From NCBI GenBank assembly GCA_009694195.1, contig SHVQ01000007.1:29184-93183 (forward strand): 64,000 nucleotides of DNA, given 5' to 3'. Under the pieces are notes generated by a model. That model was not told the origin of the DNA and searched no databases. It was given only the letters and a program-made list of their open reading frames with translations. Of this stretch, positions 52,999 to 63,359 are shown in pieces. A program made the translations under genes and the position numbers. The stretch comes from Rhodospirillales bacterium (GTDB lineage: Bacteria > Pseudomonadota > Alphaproteobacteria > Rhodospirillales > SHVQ01). Position 1 is the first letter of the stretch. Every line of letters begins with the position of its first letter.

Positions 52999-55686
52999 AT
53001 GGACCGCGCGTATTCGATTCTCGACACCGCTGCAAACGCTTACAGCAACGCCCTCGTGTGGTGGGTCGAGCGCGTGCGGCGGTATGCTTGGTTTGTCACG
53101 GTGGCGTCGATCGCGCTTGCCGTGGGGGCTGCCGTGTTTTTCGTCACCCATGTGCGGGTGACGGCCGACACGTCGGACATGATTTCGCCCGACTTGCCCT
53201 TTCGCAAGGTATCGAGCGCCTTGGGCGACGCGTTCCCGCAGTTTTCCGACAATGTCCTTCTGGTCATCGACGGCCAGGTCCCCGATCTCGCCGACGATGC
53301 CGCGAGCGCGTTGGCCGCGCGCCTCCGTCAGAGGCCGGAGCTCTTCGGATATGTCTATGACTTGGCCGGCGATCCCTTCTTCCGGCGCAACGGGCTCCTT
53401 TATCTCGACGAAGAGAGACTGAACGAGCTCAGCGACCGTCTTGCGGAGGCGCAACCGTTCGTCGGCGCGCTTTGGCGCGATCCGAGCCTCCGAGGGTTCT
53501 TCGAGATGCTCGTCCTCGCGATTGACGAGATCTTGAAGGCGCCGGAGACGAAACCGGGGGCCACCGTGTTCGAGATTGGCACGGCTCTCAACAAGACGGC
53601 CGCCGTGGCCGAGGCCCAGGCGGCGGGGCGGTATGCGCCCCTCTCGTGGCATGAACTGATGGCGGGGGACGACACGCTCGGCACGACGGCGCGCCGTTTT
53701 CTTCTGGTTCAGCCATCGCTCGACTTCAGCAGCCTGGAACCGGCGACGCGGGCAATGTCGGCTTTGCGGGGGCTGATTCGGGAAATGAATCTCACGCCCG
53801 AACGGGGCGTGCGCGTTCGCATCACGGGATCCGCCGCGCTCTCCCACGAGGAGCTCGAGAGCGTCAGCCGGGACATGGACATCGCCGGCGTTCTGGCGTT
53901 CCTGCTGGTGATCGGCATCCTGGTGGCCGGCTACCGCTCCGCTCGACTGGTGCTTGCGACGCTCGTGACGATGCTCGTCGGGCTCGCGTGGACGGCAGCG
54001 TTCGCCGTGCTCGCCGTCCAGCAGCTCAACCTTATGTCCGTTGCCTTCGGAGTGCTGTTCATCGGCCTCGGGGTCGATCTCGGGATCCAGTTTGGCCTCC
54101 GTTATCAGGAGGCGGTCGCCAAGGGGTCCGACCACGCCGCCGCCCTCCGCGAAGCAGCACGCGGCCTCGCGGGCGCGTTGACGCTGTGCACCGCGACGTC
54201 GGCGATCGGTTTCTTTTCGTTTCTGCCGACCGCCTACGTCGGCCTCGCCCAGCTCGGGCTGATTTCCGGCACCGGCATGTTCATCGCGCTCTTTGCAACG
54301 TATACGGTGCTGCCCGGGCTGCTCACATTGATGCCCGTCTCCGGCCAAGGCGGCGCCGGCTCGTTCCGGATCGCGGCCAAGCCCCTGACGTTCATTCGCC
54401 GCCACGCCCGCGTCATCGTCTGGATTGCGCTGCTGCTGGGTGCCGTCGGGACGATGTTCGCCCTGCGGGTGCGATTCGATTTCGACCCTTTGAACCTGCG
54501 CGACCGGCGCGCCGAATCCGTAAGCACGCTTTTCGACCTGATGAAGGACAGCCGCACGACGCCCTACGCCATCACCGTGTTGGCCGACAATCTGCAGGCG
54601 GCCGAGGAGCTCGCGCGCAAGCTCAAGAGCCTCAAGGAAGTCGAGGGCGCGTCATCCATTCTCGACTACGTACCCGAGCGTCAGCCGGAAAAGCTCGAAA
54701 TCATTCGGACGATGGTGTTGTTCTTGTCGACGGCATTGGCGGCGCCGGTACGGCCTCCGCCGACCAACGAGGAGCGGCAGGAGGCGCTTCGAAAGCTCGA
54801 CGGCGCACTGTCGCGGTTTGCGGCCCAAGCCGACGGCGAGGCCGCGACTGCGGCGGCGCGTCTGAAGGCGGCATTGACGGCGCTGTTGAGCAACGCTGCG
54901 AGCCACGAAAAGCTGGCGGAGTTGGAGAAACGTCTTGTCACGACGCTTCCGGGCCGTCTCCAGGCGCTCGCCGATTCCTTGAATGCCCAGCCGGTCACGC
55001 TCGAAAGCCTGCCGAAGGATCTGCGGGACCGGCAAATCGCGCGCGACGGCCGCACGCGCATCGAGGTGTATCCGCGCGAGAATGTCCACGACCGCGCAGC
55101 CCTCTATCGATTCGTGGATGCCGTGCGTTCCGTCGTGCCCGATGCGACGGGGGCGCCCATCATCATTCTCGAATCGGGCAATGCCGTGGTTGGCGCGTTC
55201 ATGCAGGCGTTGGCCGTCGCGATCGGCTTGATCCTGATCTTGTTGTTCGTGGCGTTGAGGCGCTTGCGCGACGTCGCTCTCGCGATGGCGCCGCTCGTCC
55301 TCGCCACGATCTTGACGTTGGCCGTCGCGTCCCTGCTCGGCCTGTCGTTCAACTTTGCGAATGTGATCGTGCTCCCGCTCTTCTTCGGGTTGGGAGTGGC
55401 ATTCGGCATCTACATCATCATGCGGGAGCGCGAGGAGCGTGCGCGGGAAGAGAGCGGGGACGGCGCGTCTCTCGCGACGAGCACCCCACGCGCGGTTGCG
55501 TTGAGCGCGCTGACCACAGCGGTTTCGTTCGGAAGCATCGCGATCGCGAGCCACCCGGGGACCTCGAGCATGGGCGTGCTCTCGGCGGTATCGCTGCTGT
55601 TGAGTCTCGGATGCGCGCTGATCGTGCTGCCTGCGCTCATGACGATTTGGCCTGTAGAGCCCGAACGCAAGCCCGCAAACACATAG
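52999..55686 (+). CDS. hpnN: Hopanoid transporter HpnN (RND/MMPL family)
   Basis: 895 residues. Two repeats of a first helix, a large periplasmic loop and five more helices. The sterol-sensing-like blocks GVLFIGLGVDLGIQFGLRYQE (about 350-370) and the second-half equivalent GLGVAFGIYIIMREREERAR are typical of HpnN. It moves hopanoids to the outer membrane. ATG at 52999 fits the protein; the gene is followed 10 nt later by hpnL. On the opposite strand lies copCD, divergent by about 130 bp. Confidence 0.93.
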   Translation: MDRAYSILDTAANAYSNALVWWVERVRRYAWFVTVASIALAVGAAVFFVTHVRVTADTSDMISPDLPFRKVSSALGDAFPQFSDNVLLVIDGQVPDLADDAASALAARLRQRPELFGYVYDLAGDPFFRRNGLLYLDEERLNELSDRLAEAQPFVGALWRDPSLRGFFEMLVLAIDEILKAPETKPGATVFEIGTALNKTAAVAEAQAAGRYAPLSWHELMAGDDTLGTTARRFLLVQPSLDFSSLEPATRAMSALRGLIREMNLTPERGVRVRITGSAALSHEELESVSRDMDIAGVLAFLLVIGILVAGYRSARLVLATLVTMLVGLAWTAAFAVLAVQQLNLMSVAFGVLFIGLGVDLGIQFGLRYQEAVAKGSDHAAALREAARGLAGALTLCTATSAIGFFSFLPTAYVGLAQLGLISGTGMFIALFATYTVLPGLLTLMPVSGQGGAGSFRIAAKPLTFIRRHARVIVWIALLLGAVGTMFALRVRFDFDPLNLRDRRAESVSTLFDLMKDSRTTPYAITVLADNLQAAEELARKLKSLKEVEGASSILDYVPERQPEKLEIIRTMVLFLSTALAAPVRPPPTNEERQEALRKLDGALSRFAAQADGEAATAAARLKAALTALLSNAASHEKLAELEKRLVTTLPGRLQALADSLNAQPVTLESLPKDLRDRQIARDGRTRIEVYPRENVHDRAALYRFVDAVRSVVPDATGAPIIILESGNAVVGAFMQALAVAIGLILILLFVALRRLRDVALAMAPLVLATILTLAVASLLGLSFNFANVIVLPLFFGLGVAFGIYIIMREREERAREESGDGASLATSTPRAVALSALTTAVSFGSIAIASHPGTSSMGVLSAVSLLLSLGCALIVLPALMTIWPVEPERKPANT

Positions 55687-55696
55687 TGGATCCACC

Positions 55697-56788
55697 ATGG
55701 CGCCTTCGGAGGAGCAATTGCCGCAACGAGAGCCTAAGCGGCGCTCGGCGTCCCGTTACCTGAAGCTTCTCTACCTGCTCGTCGGGGTCGGCCTTCTCGC
55801 CCTGGTCGTCGTGGGCGTCGATATGCAGGAAGTGTGGGCGGCCGCTCGGCGGATTTCCTGGCTCGGCATGCTGGCCGTGATCGCGATCTTCTTTGCGGCG
55901 TTCGCGATCGATTCGTTCACCTGGCAGCTGGCGCTGGTCCAAGTCCCCCTGAATGCGCGCTGGCTCTATCGCACGTGGAAAATCCGCATGGTGGGCGAGG
56001 TCTTCAATACGGTCATTCCCGCGGCCGGTTTCGGGGGCGAGCCGTTGAAAGCCGTGCTGTTCAAGGAGCACTACGGGATCGGCTACCGCGAAGCGTCAGC
56101 CTCGCTGATCCTCGGAAAGACCGTCAACCTGCTCGCCCTGATTGCGTTTCTCGCCGCCGGATTTGCGCTCATCCTCTTCTCGCCGCTTCTTCCCGACGCC
56201 TACAAGATCGTCGCCGGCGTCGGGCTGTTCGCCCTTTGCTTCGGCGTCGCGGGCTTTTTCATGGTCCAGCGGCTCAAGCTTTCGACAGTGGCGGGGGCAT
56301 GGCTCAGCGGCCGTCGCGTGGGAAGGAAGCTCGGCGACGTTCTCCACCACGTGCGCGATATTGACGACCGGTTGGTGCATTTTTACGCGCGCCGGCGCGG
56401 ACGCTTCGCGGCGGCGGTCGGGCTCGCGTTTGTCAATTGGCTGGCCGGGGTCGTCGAGATCTACGTGACCATGATCTTTCTCGGGCACCCGGTTTCGATT
56501 TGGGATGCCTGGATCATTGAAGCAATCCATCAGTTGGTGCGGGCCGGCGCGTTTCTCATCCCCGCCGGCATCGGGGTCCAGGAAGGCACGTTCTTGCTTG
56601 TTTACGCAGCGATGACGGGGTCGGCCGAGCTTGGGGTTGCCGTTGCCCTCATCCGTCGCTTCCGAGAGGCGGTTTGGCTCGTGTGGGGCGCGATGTTGGG
56701 CGCCGGCTACTGGAGGAGGTCGAGGGCACGGCCTGCCGAAGGGGCAGACGCGGCACTTGAGTCTGCCGACGCGCGCAGACCTACTTGA
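55697..56788 (+). CDS. hpnL: HpnL family flippase-like membrane protein
   Basis: 363 residues, about eight hydrophobic helices, of the LPG_synthase_TM/flippase-like (TIGR00374-type) group. Signature FNTVIPAAGFGGEPLKAVLFK near 95-120 and the C-terminal AIHQLVRAGAFLIPAGIGVQEG are diagnostic. HpnL homologues sit in hopanoid loci and are thought to help transbilayer movement of a polar lipid. It ends with an 8-nt overlap with the convergent hpnM gene. Confidence 0.9.
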   Translation: MAPSEEQLPQREPKRRSASRYLKLLYLLVGVGLLALVVVGVDMQEVWAAARRISWLGMLAVIAIFFAAFAIDSFTWQLALVQVPLNARWLYRTWKIRMVGEVFNTVIPAAGFGGEPLKAVLFKEHYGIGYREASASLILGKTVNLLALIAFLAAGFALILFSPLLPDAYKIVAGVGLFALCFGVAGFFMVQRLKLSTVAGAWLSGRRVGRKLGDVLHHVRDIDDRLVHFYARRRGRFAAAVGLAFVNWLAGVVEIYVTMIFLGHPVSIWDAWIIEAIHQLVRAGAFLIPAGIGVQEGTFLLVYAAMTGSAELGVAVALIRRFREAVWLVWGAMLGAGYWRRSRARPAEGADAALESADARRPT

Positions 56789-57395
56789 TGATTTCGTCGG
56801 CTTTCGCGTTGAGCGCCGTGATGAGGGCGGGAACGCCCCCCGACTTCAGCAGATTGCGGTATTCCGATTTGCGAAGCGCGAGCTCGCTGATTCCGCGGTC
56901 GAGAACCACGTCGATGACCCGCCAGCCGTCCTCGATCCTTTTCATCAGATAATCGATATCCACGGCCTCGCCGTTGCTCTTTCGGATGCGGGTCGCGACG
57001 ATGACGGTGTCCTGTGGCCCCGGCTTTTCTCCGACCGTCTCGAACGCCTCGCCGCTGTGGCTCTTGAAGTTCGCCGCATACGTGCTGACGCTCATCCGGG
57101 TAAAGGCGCGGACGAGCTCCTCCTGTTCGGCCGGGCTTGCTTGTTTCCACCCGGAGCTCGCCGCGAGCTGAATCATCGTCGAGAACGAGAATGTCTGGTC
57201 GAGACCAGGGGCCAAGCGCTTGTAACGGCCTTGCGGCCCGAGTGTCGTTCCTTCCTTCATGACCTGGATCAGGGTCTCCTGAAGACTTTCGATCACGGCG
57301 CGGGGATTTTGTGGGGCCGCGGCGACGGTGTCGAGGGCAATCACGGTGCCCAGCAGAACGGCAGCCAATCGCATCAAAGCGTTCAAGCGGTTCAA
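56781..57395 (-). CDS. hpnM: Hopanoid-associated MlaC-type periplasmic protein HpnM
   Basis: 204 residues with a signal peptide (LMRLAAVLLGTVIALDTVAA, cleaved near 26). The MlaC domain shows YKRLAPGLDQTFSFSTMIQLA and FTRMSVSTYAANF, then the DIDYLMKRIEDGWRVIDVV strand-helix part. It is a soluble lipid carrier of the periplasm, paired with HpnN in hopanoid loci. It is downstream of a close paralogue by 56 nt on the same strand. Confidence 0.88.
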   Translation of the reverse strand: MNRLNALMRLAAVLLGTVIALDTVAAAPQNPRAVIESLQETLIQVMKEGTTLGPQGRYKRLAPGLDQTFSFSTMIQLAASSGWKQASPAEQEELVRAFTRMSVSTYAANFKSHSGEAFETVGEKPGPQDTVIVATRIRKSNGEAVDIDYLMKRIEDGWRVIDVVLDRGISELALRKSEYRNLLKSGGVPALITALNAKADEIIK

Positions 57396-57451
57396 CCTTT
57401 TTAGCGATGTCGTCCGGGATAAAACCGTGCCAGCGTGGTGAAATTGCGGCC

Positions 57452-58099
57452 CTAGTTCTTCGGTGCCGCGCCCTTGACGTCAACGCTGGCGATCAGCTGG
57501 TCGGCTTTTCCGTTGAGGGCCGCAATCAGGCCGTCGACCCCCTCCGTTTCGAGAATTCTCTTGTATTCCGACCGGCGAACGCTGATCTCGCTGATTCCGT
57601 TGTCGATCACCACGTCCAGGACGAGCCAGCGGCCTTCATAGTTGCGCAGGATATAGGCAAAACTGATGGTCGATTTGCTCGTTCTCACGAGCTCCGTATC
57701 GACGATCATGGTCCCCTTCGGGCCCGGTTTTTCGCCCTTAAATCGGAATGTCTCGCCGTCGTAGCTGTCGAGCAGGGTGGCGAGGATGCTCACGCTCATG
57801 CGCATGAACGCGGCGACCAGTTGATCCCGCTGGCTGCTGTTGATGTCGGCCCAATGGGAGCTTGCGGCGATTCGCACCATCGTCGGAAGGTGAAAGGTGC
57901 GCTCGATGTCCGGCATCAGCCGTTCATAGCGTCCTTTCACGCCGAGAGACGAGGCGCCCTTCATGATTTGAATGAGGCTCTCCTGCCATCGCTCTACGAT
58001 GACGCGCGGCGGGAGATCGGCGGAAGCGCTGGGAAAAGGCACCAGGCAGCAGAAGAAGAGGCCAAGGAAGCTCGTGACGATCGCTCGGCGTGTCATCAT
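57452..58099 (-). CDS. Second HpnM-like MlaC-type periplasmic protein
   Basis: 215 residues, clearly a tandem paralogue of the 56781-57395 gene: the same order of motifs (RYERLMPDIERTFHLPTMVRIA, FMRMSVSILATLL, GRWLVLDVVIDNGISEI) with many substitutions. It has a signal peptide cut near ASA (27). The duplication suggests two lipid cargos or partners. It is divergent from the MlaA gene across exactly 300 bp. Confidence 0.85.
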   Translation of the reverse strand: MMTRRAIVTSFLGLFFCCLVPFPSASADLPPRVIVERWQESLIQIMKGASSLGVKGRYERLMPDIERTFHLPTMVRIAASSHWADINSSQRDQLVAAFMRMSVSILATLLDSYDGETFRFKGEKPGPKGTMIVDTELVRTSKSTISFAYILRNYEGRWLVLDVVIDNGISEISVRRSEYKRILETEGVDGLIAALNGKADQLIASVDVKGAAPKN

Positions 58100-58399
58100 G
58101 ATCCGCGCTGTGGAAAACCAAGCGCGGGGACGTTATCGCCTCGGTCGGCGGCTGACAATGGAAAGTTGCCAAATTGCAGCGGGCCAATAAAAACAAGCGA
58201 TTACGCTGTTGCATCTTGGAAACAGGTTAACCCGGCAGTAACCGCAGGCGTGATATGCGTATTGCGGACTGCCCGGATTCGCATTAATAAGAATTGCCGA
58301 TTCTGAGCGGAATGGCGAAGAGACGGGCCCGTCCGGTTTGCGCCATAGACCGGTTGTTTTTGTTGGGCTGAATAAATTCACGCATAGGGGGCGAATTCC
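58100..58399. other. Divergent intergenic region between hpnM paralogues and mlaA
   Basis: 300 bp, AT-richer than the genes, likely holding the promoters of both units. I see no convincing -35/-10 pair, operator or hairpin. The plus-strand gene has GGGGCG upstream of its GTG start. Confidence 0.3.
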
Positions 58400-59440
58400 G
58401 TGCCAAAAATTCTCGGGGGTCGTTTTGCGATTGCGATTCTCATCGCCAGTTTCTTGTTCGCCGCTTACCAGCTTCCGGCCGTCGCATCCTCGACCGATCC
58501 CGTCGAATACGAAGAGCTGGCCGACCTCGGGCCGACGCAGGATGCGGACGAGGAGACGCTGGTCGCGCAATCGGCGGACGACGATGTGAACGATCCCCTG
58601 GAGCCCGTCAACCGCGTCATCTTCCAGTTCAACGAATTCTTCTATGATATCTTCCTTCGGCCGATCTCGCGCTTCTACAACGAGTGGATGCCGACGCCGG
58701 TCCGCGATTCCGTCCACAACTTTCTTGAAAATCTGAAGACGCCGGTCATCCTGGCGAACGATCTGTTGCAGTTCGAAGGCCACCGGGCCTTCGTCACCGC
58801 GTCGCGCGTGGTGATCAACACGACGGTGGGCGTCGCCGGGTTCATGGACGTGGCGAAGGAGCTGGGCTTCGAGCGGCACAAGGAGGACTTCGGCCAAACC
58901 CTGGGTGTATGGGGCTGGGGAGAAGGCCCTTACCTCGTCCTGCCGATCCTCGGCCCCTCCAATCCCAGGGATGCGGTCGGCAAGTACGTCGTCGACTCGT
59001 TCTTCGACCCGCTCGACATGTGGCTCAATAACGTCGATAGGGAAGAGTGGGTCTGGGTGCGCGCAGTTATCGACGGCATCGATCAGTTCGCCCGGATCAC
59101 CGACGAGCTCGACCAGGTGAAGAAGACTTCGATCGACTTTTACGCGGCCATCCGGAGCCTTTATCGCCAGAAACGGCGGGCGGAGATATCCAACGGCCGC
59201 GAGATCCAGCTGCCGCCCATCCCCGACCTCGGGTATGACCTCGAGCAGCCAAGTGAGGCCCCGGCGCTCGGGAGCACCTCTCCGGCGCCTGCGGCCGGAT
59301 CGAGCCAGCAGTCCTCGTCTTGGGATGCCAAGGTACGGCCTGCGGCGGTCGAAACCGCGGAACGGATTCGGCTCCCGGCGCAGCCGCTCGAAAACCCGAC
59401 GGCGCCCCACTTCCAGCCGGCGACCGGCAACAGCCGATAG
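58400..59440 (+). CDS. mlaA: MlaA/VacJ family outer-membrane lipid-asymmetry protein without lipobox
   Basis: 346 residues. The domain is clear: NDPLEPVNRVIFQFNEFFYD (about 73-92), then LGVWGWGEGPYLVLPILGPS and the segment YVVDSFFDPL. MlaA extracts phospholipids from the outer leaflet of the outer membrane and passes them to MlaC. Classical MlaA is a lipoprotein; this one has an ordinary signal peptide (core AIAILIASFLFAAY, cleaved near AVA-SS) and no cysteine anywhere. It also has a proline/serine-rich tail of about 70 residues. Start GTG at 58400. Confidence 0.9.
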   Translation: MPKILGGRFAIAILIASFLFAAYQLPAVASSTDPVEYEELADLGPTQDADEETLVAQSADDDVNDPLEPVNRVIFQFNEFFYDIFLRPISRFYNEWMPTPVRDSVHNFLENLKTPVILANDLLQFEGHRAFVTASRVVINTTVGVAGFMDVAKELGFERHKEDFGQTLGVWGWGEGPYLVLPILGPSNPRDAVGKYVVDSFFDPLDMWLNNVDREEWVWVRAVIDGIDQFARITDELDQVKKTSIDFYAAIRSLYRQKRRAEISNGREIQLPPIPDLGYDLEQPSEAPALGSTSPAPAAGSSQQSSSWDAKVRPAAVETAERIRLPAQPLENPTAPHFQPATGNSR

Positions 59441-59528
59441 CCGGATTTCCTATCTATTCTGCGGCTCTCGGCCGACCGGCGCCGCGGGCGGGCTGCTTTT
59501 GAAGCATTGTAAGAAGCAGCCAAAACCC

Positions 59529-59557
59529 TTGACATATTGCGAGCTTTGTGTCATACA
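59529..59557 (+). promoter_or_regulatory. Sigma70-like promoter upstream of rpoH
   Basis: TTGACA at 59529-59534 and CATACA at 59552-59557 with a 17-nt spacer. It is upstream of both the 11-codon leader frame and rpoH, and no other plus-strand gene starts between. Confidence 0.55.
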
Positions 59558-59649
59558 TTCGCGGTCGGTGCCATTAGGGCCGACACCGTTTGCGACCTGA
59601 CCTTTGGGTGGGTCGACGGGCTTATTGCTTCGCAAGGAGGATAAGGTCC

Positions 59650-59685
59650 ATGTACAGACGTACAGCCATTTCTCCCGCCGCATAG
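59650..59685 (+). CDS. Putative 11-residue leader peptide of rpoH
   Basis: ATG at 59650 follows a perfect AAGGAGG (59634-59640) at 9-nt spacing, better than the site of rpoH itself. It encodes MYRRTAISPAA and ends with TAG at 59683. It is in frame with rpoH, and no other stop lies between, so read-through would give an rpoH protein with about 49 extra residues. Probably a regulatory leader; a chance frame cannot be excluded. Confidence 0.45.
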   Translation: MYRRTAISPAA

Positions 59686-59796
59686 CAACCCGAAAGAGCG
59701 CCCGGCTTCTGCCGCGCGCAATCGGCCTTTTCGCCGGCCAGCCGGCCGAGCGAGTGCCCGCCCGGGAAGGGCAGGCAAAGCGTGGGAGTGGAGACC

Positions 59797-60660
59797 ATGA
59801 CATCAATGACATTTCCAGTCGTGCCCGCGGATGGCGGCCTCGCCCGCTACTTCCGCGACATTTGGAAATTCCCGATTCTGGAGGAGCAGGAAGAATATAT
59901 GCTCGCCCAGAGATGGCGCCAGCATGAGGACGTGGATGCGGCCCACAAGCTGGTGACCTCGCATCTGCGCCTCGTCGCAAAGATCGCCATGAAGTATCGG
60001 GGCTACGGGTTGCCGGTCGCGGACCTCATCTCGGAGGGCAACATCGGCCTGATGAAAGCCGTCAAGAAGTTCGAACCGGAGCGCGGCTTTCGTCTCTCGA
60101 CGTACGCCATGTGGTGGATCAGGGCGTCCATCACGGAGTACATCCTGAAAAGCTGGTCCATGGTGAAGATGGGCACGGTGGCCGCGCAGAAGAAACTTTT
60201 CTTCAGCCTGCGCGGCTTGAAGAGCCGGCTGAACATCCTGGATTCAGGCGAGTTGTCGGGCGAGCAGGCGAAGGCGATCTCCAAGCAGCTGCGGCTTCCG
60301 GAACAAGAGATCATCGATATGAACCGGCGGCTGTCGCAGCGGGATGCCTCGTTGAATGCACCGATCTCGGACGACAACACGATGGAATTTCAGGACACAC
60401 TGGTCGACGAAACGCCGAATGTGGAGATCAGGCTCGGCGAGCGCGAGGAGCTGGCCCAACGGAGCGGCGCCCTGAAAGAGGCGCTGGCCCGGTTGCCCGA
60501 ACGCGAGCGGCACATCTTCGTCGAGCGCCGCCTCAAGGACGATCCGCAGTCCCTCGAGGAGCTTGGCAAGGCTTACGGCATCAGCCGCGAGCGCGTTCGC
60601 CAGCTCGAAGTGCGGGCGTTCGAAAAGGTACGGAAAACGATCCTCGCCGCTGCAGCCTAA
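59797..60660 (+). CDS. rpoH: RNA polymerase heat-shock sigma factor RpoH (sigma-32)
   Basis: 287 residues. Region 2 (LVTSHLRLVAKIAMKYRGYG, then FRLSTYAMWWIRASITEYI) and region 4 (YGISRERVRQLEVRAFEKVR) are complete, and the RpoH box QKKLFFSLR (131-139), specific to sigma-32, is present. It directs heat-shock transcription, including groESL 0.6 kb away. ATG at 59797 has GGGAG 8 nt upstream; an upstream ATG at 59782 is possible. Confidence 0.95.
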   Translation: MTSMTFPVVPADGGLARYFRDIWKFPILEEQEEYMLAQRWRQHEDVDAAHKLVTSHLRLVAKIAMKYRGYGLPVADLISEGNIGLMKAVKKFEPERGFRLSTYAMWWIRASITEYILKSWSMVKMGTVAAQKKLFFSLRGLKSRLNILDSGELSGEQAKAISKQLRLPEQEIIDMNRRLSQRDASLNAPISDDNTMEFQDTLVDETPNVEIRLGEREELAQRSGALKEALARLPERERHIFVERRLKDDPQSLEELGKAYGISRERVRQLEVRAFEKVRKTILAAAA

Positions 60661-60693
60661 GCAGTGCGACGGGCCCTCTCATCGCCGGCGGCG

Positions 60694-60957
60694 TTACTGA
60701 AGCGTGATGACGTCCGCAACCAAACGGAATTCCGCAGGCCGGATCAACTGGCACGAGGCGCCTCGTACCGAATGCAACCGCCCGTCCAGATTTCGCTCCC
60801 AGAAGGCAAGAAACTTGTGGAGATGGGGGAATTTCGGCGCGAGGTCGAAATCCTGCCAGATGAACTTCTGAAGCAAGGCTGGAAAGTCCGGCAAGTGATA
60901 GGTGATTTCAGCGGTGGTCAGACGGTAGTTCCGGAGTTGCAGCTGGAGTGATGACAT
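60694..60957 (-). CDS. usg: Usg protein family
   Basis: 87 residues matching the small Usg family of alphaproteobacteria: LTTAEITYHLPDFPALLQ, FIWQDFDLAPKFPHL and GRLHSVRGASCQLI. Usg was named from the tryptophan operon region of Caulobacter and has no assigned function. ATG at 60957 has GGAG nine nt upstream, preferred over the ATG at 60981. It faces rpoH and is divergent from groESL. Confidence 0.85.
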   Translation of the reverse strand: MSSLQLQLRNYRLTTAEITYHLPDFPALLQKFIWQDFDLAPKFPHLHKFLAFWERNLDGRLHSVRGASCQLIRPAEFRLVADVITLQ

Positions 60958-61117
60958 AAGCCGCTCCGTGTTCCACAACACTTTGAACTGTAACGAGCGC
61001 CCTCCGAATCGGTTCCCGAGTTTATGCCGTCTCAGGAAAATATCGATAATAAAAACAATGCATTAGCAGCCTATGCGGCGAATGGCTGCCAAACCTCCGG
61101 TCGCCTCGAAAAGCCTC

Positions 61118-61145
61118 TTGACGAGGGGTTTTCTTCGCCTAGATT
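61118..61145 (+). promoter_or_regulatory. Promoter of groESL
   Basis: TTGACG (61118-61123) and TAGATT (61140-61145) with a 16-nt spacer form a sigma70-like promoter. The CTTGA...CCTAGAT layout also resembles alphaproteobacterial sigma-32 promoters, so both forms of polymerase may use it. It ends one base before the CIRCE operator. Confidence 0.65.
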
Positions 61146-61146
61146 G

Positions 61147-61173
61147 TTAGCACTCATTTGAAATGAGTGCTAA
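61147..61173 (+). promoter_or_regulatory. CIRCE operator (HrcA binding site)
   Basis: TTAGCACTC (61147-61155), nine bases, GAGTGCTAA (61165-61173): an exact match to the CIRCE consensus. The spacer (ATTTGAAAT) is itself symmetric, so the whole element is a 13-bp perfect inverted repeat around one central G. It lies just after the groESL -10 box, where bound HrcA represses transcription. Confidence 0.97.
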
Positions 61174-61233
61174 ACGCACACGCGCGCGTGCGCGACGACG
61201 CGCGGTGCAGGTCGAAACAAAGGAGGATAGGGT

Positions 61234-63202
<1,969 letters not shown>

Positions 63203-63224
63203 CGGTTCCCCAAGGGGGTTTTTT

Positions 63225-63241
63225 GCGGGGGATTCCCCCGC
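63225..63241 (+). other. Hairpin after groEL
   Basis: GCGGGGG-ATT-CCCCCGC, a perfect 7-bp stem with a 3-nt loop, 22 nt after the groEL stop, preceded by GGGGG-TTTTTT. It may stabilise the 3' end or take part in termination together with the next hairpin. Confidence 0.55.
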
Positions 63242-63267
63242 AGACCCCGGGGGACCTGACACTGCCG

Positions 63268-63306
63268 GAGGCCGCGTCCCGCGAGGGCGCGGCCTCTTCG
63301 CTTTTG
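63268..63306 (+). terminator. Rho-independent terminator of groESL
   Basis: GAGGCCGCG (63268-63276) pairs with CGCGGCCTC (63288-63296) across an 11-nt loop and is followed by TTCGCTTTT. The stem is strong; the T-tract is interrupted, so termination may be incomplete. Confidence 0.7.
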
Positions 63307-63359
63307 CCCCGGGACCGCGATCCGGTGCAACGCGGGCCGCGTGGGGATAAGATGACCCG

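Larger units (their letters stand above)
59441..59796 (+). other. rpoH upstream region
   Basis: 356 bp holding a likely promoter (59529-59557) and a short leader frame with a consensus ribosome site (59650-59685), giving rpoH a leader of roughly 230 nt. The region between leader and rpoH is GC-rich and could fold, but I did not find a simple thermometer hairpin by eye. Confidence 0.45.

Noticed and set aside
52909..54405. Minus-strand frame of 498 codons opposite hpnN
   Set aside because: Low-complexity Arg/Gly/Glu-rich translation, fully explained by codon structure of hpnN.
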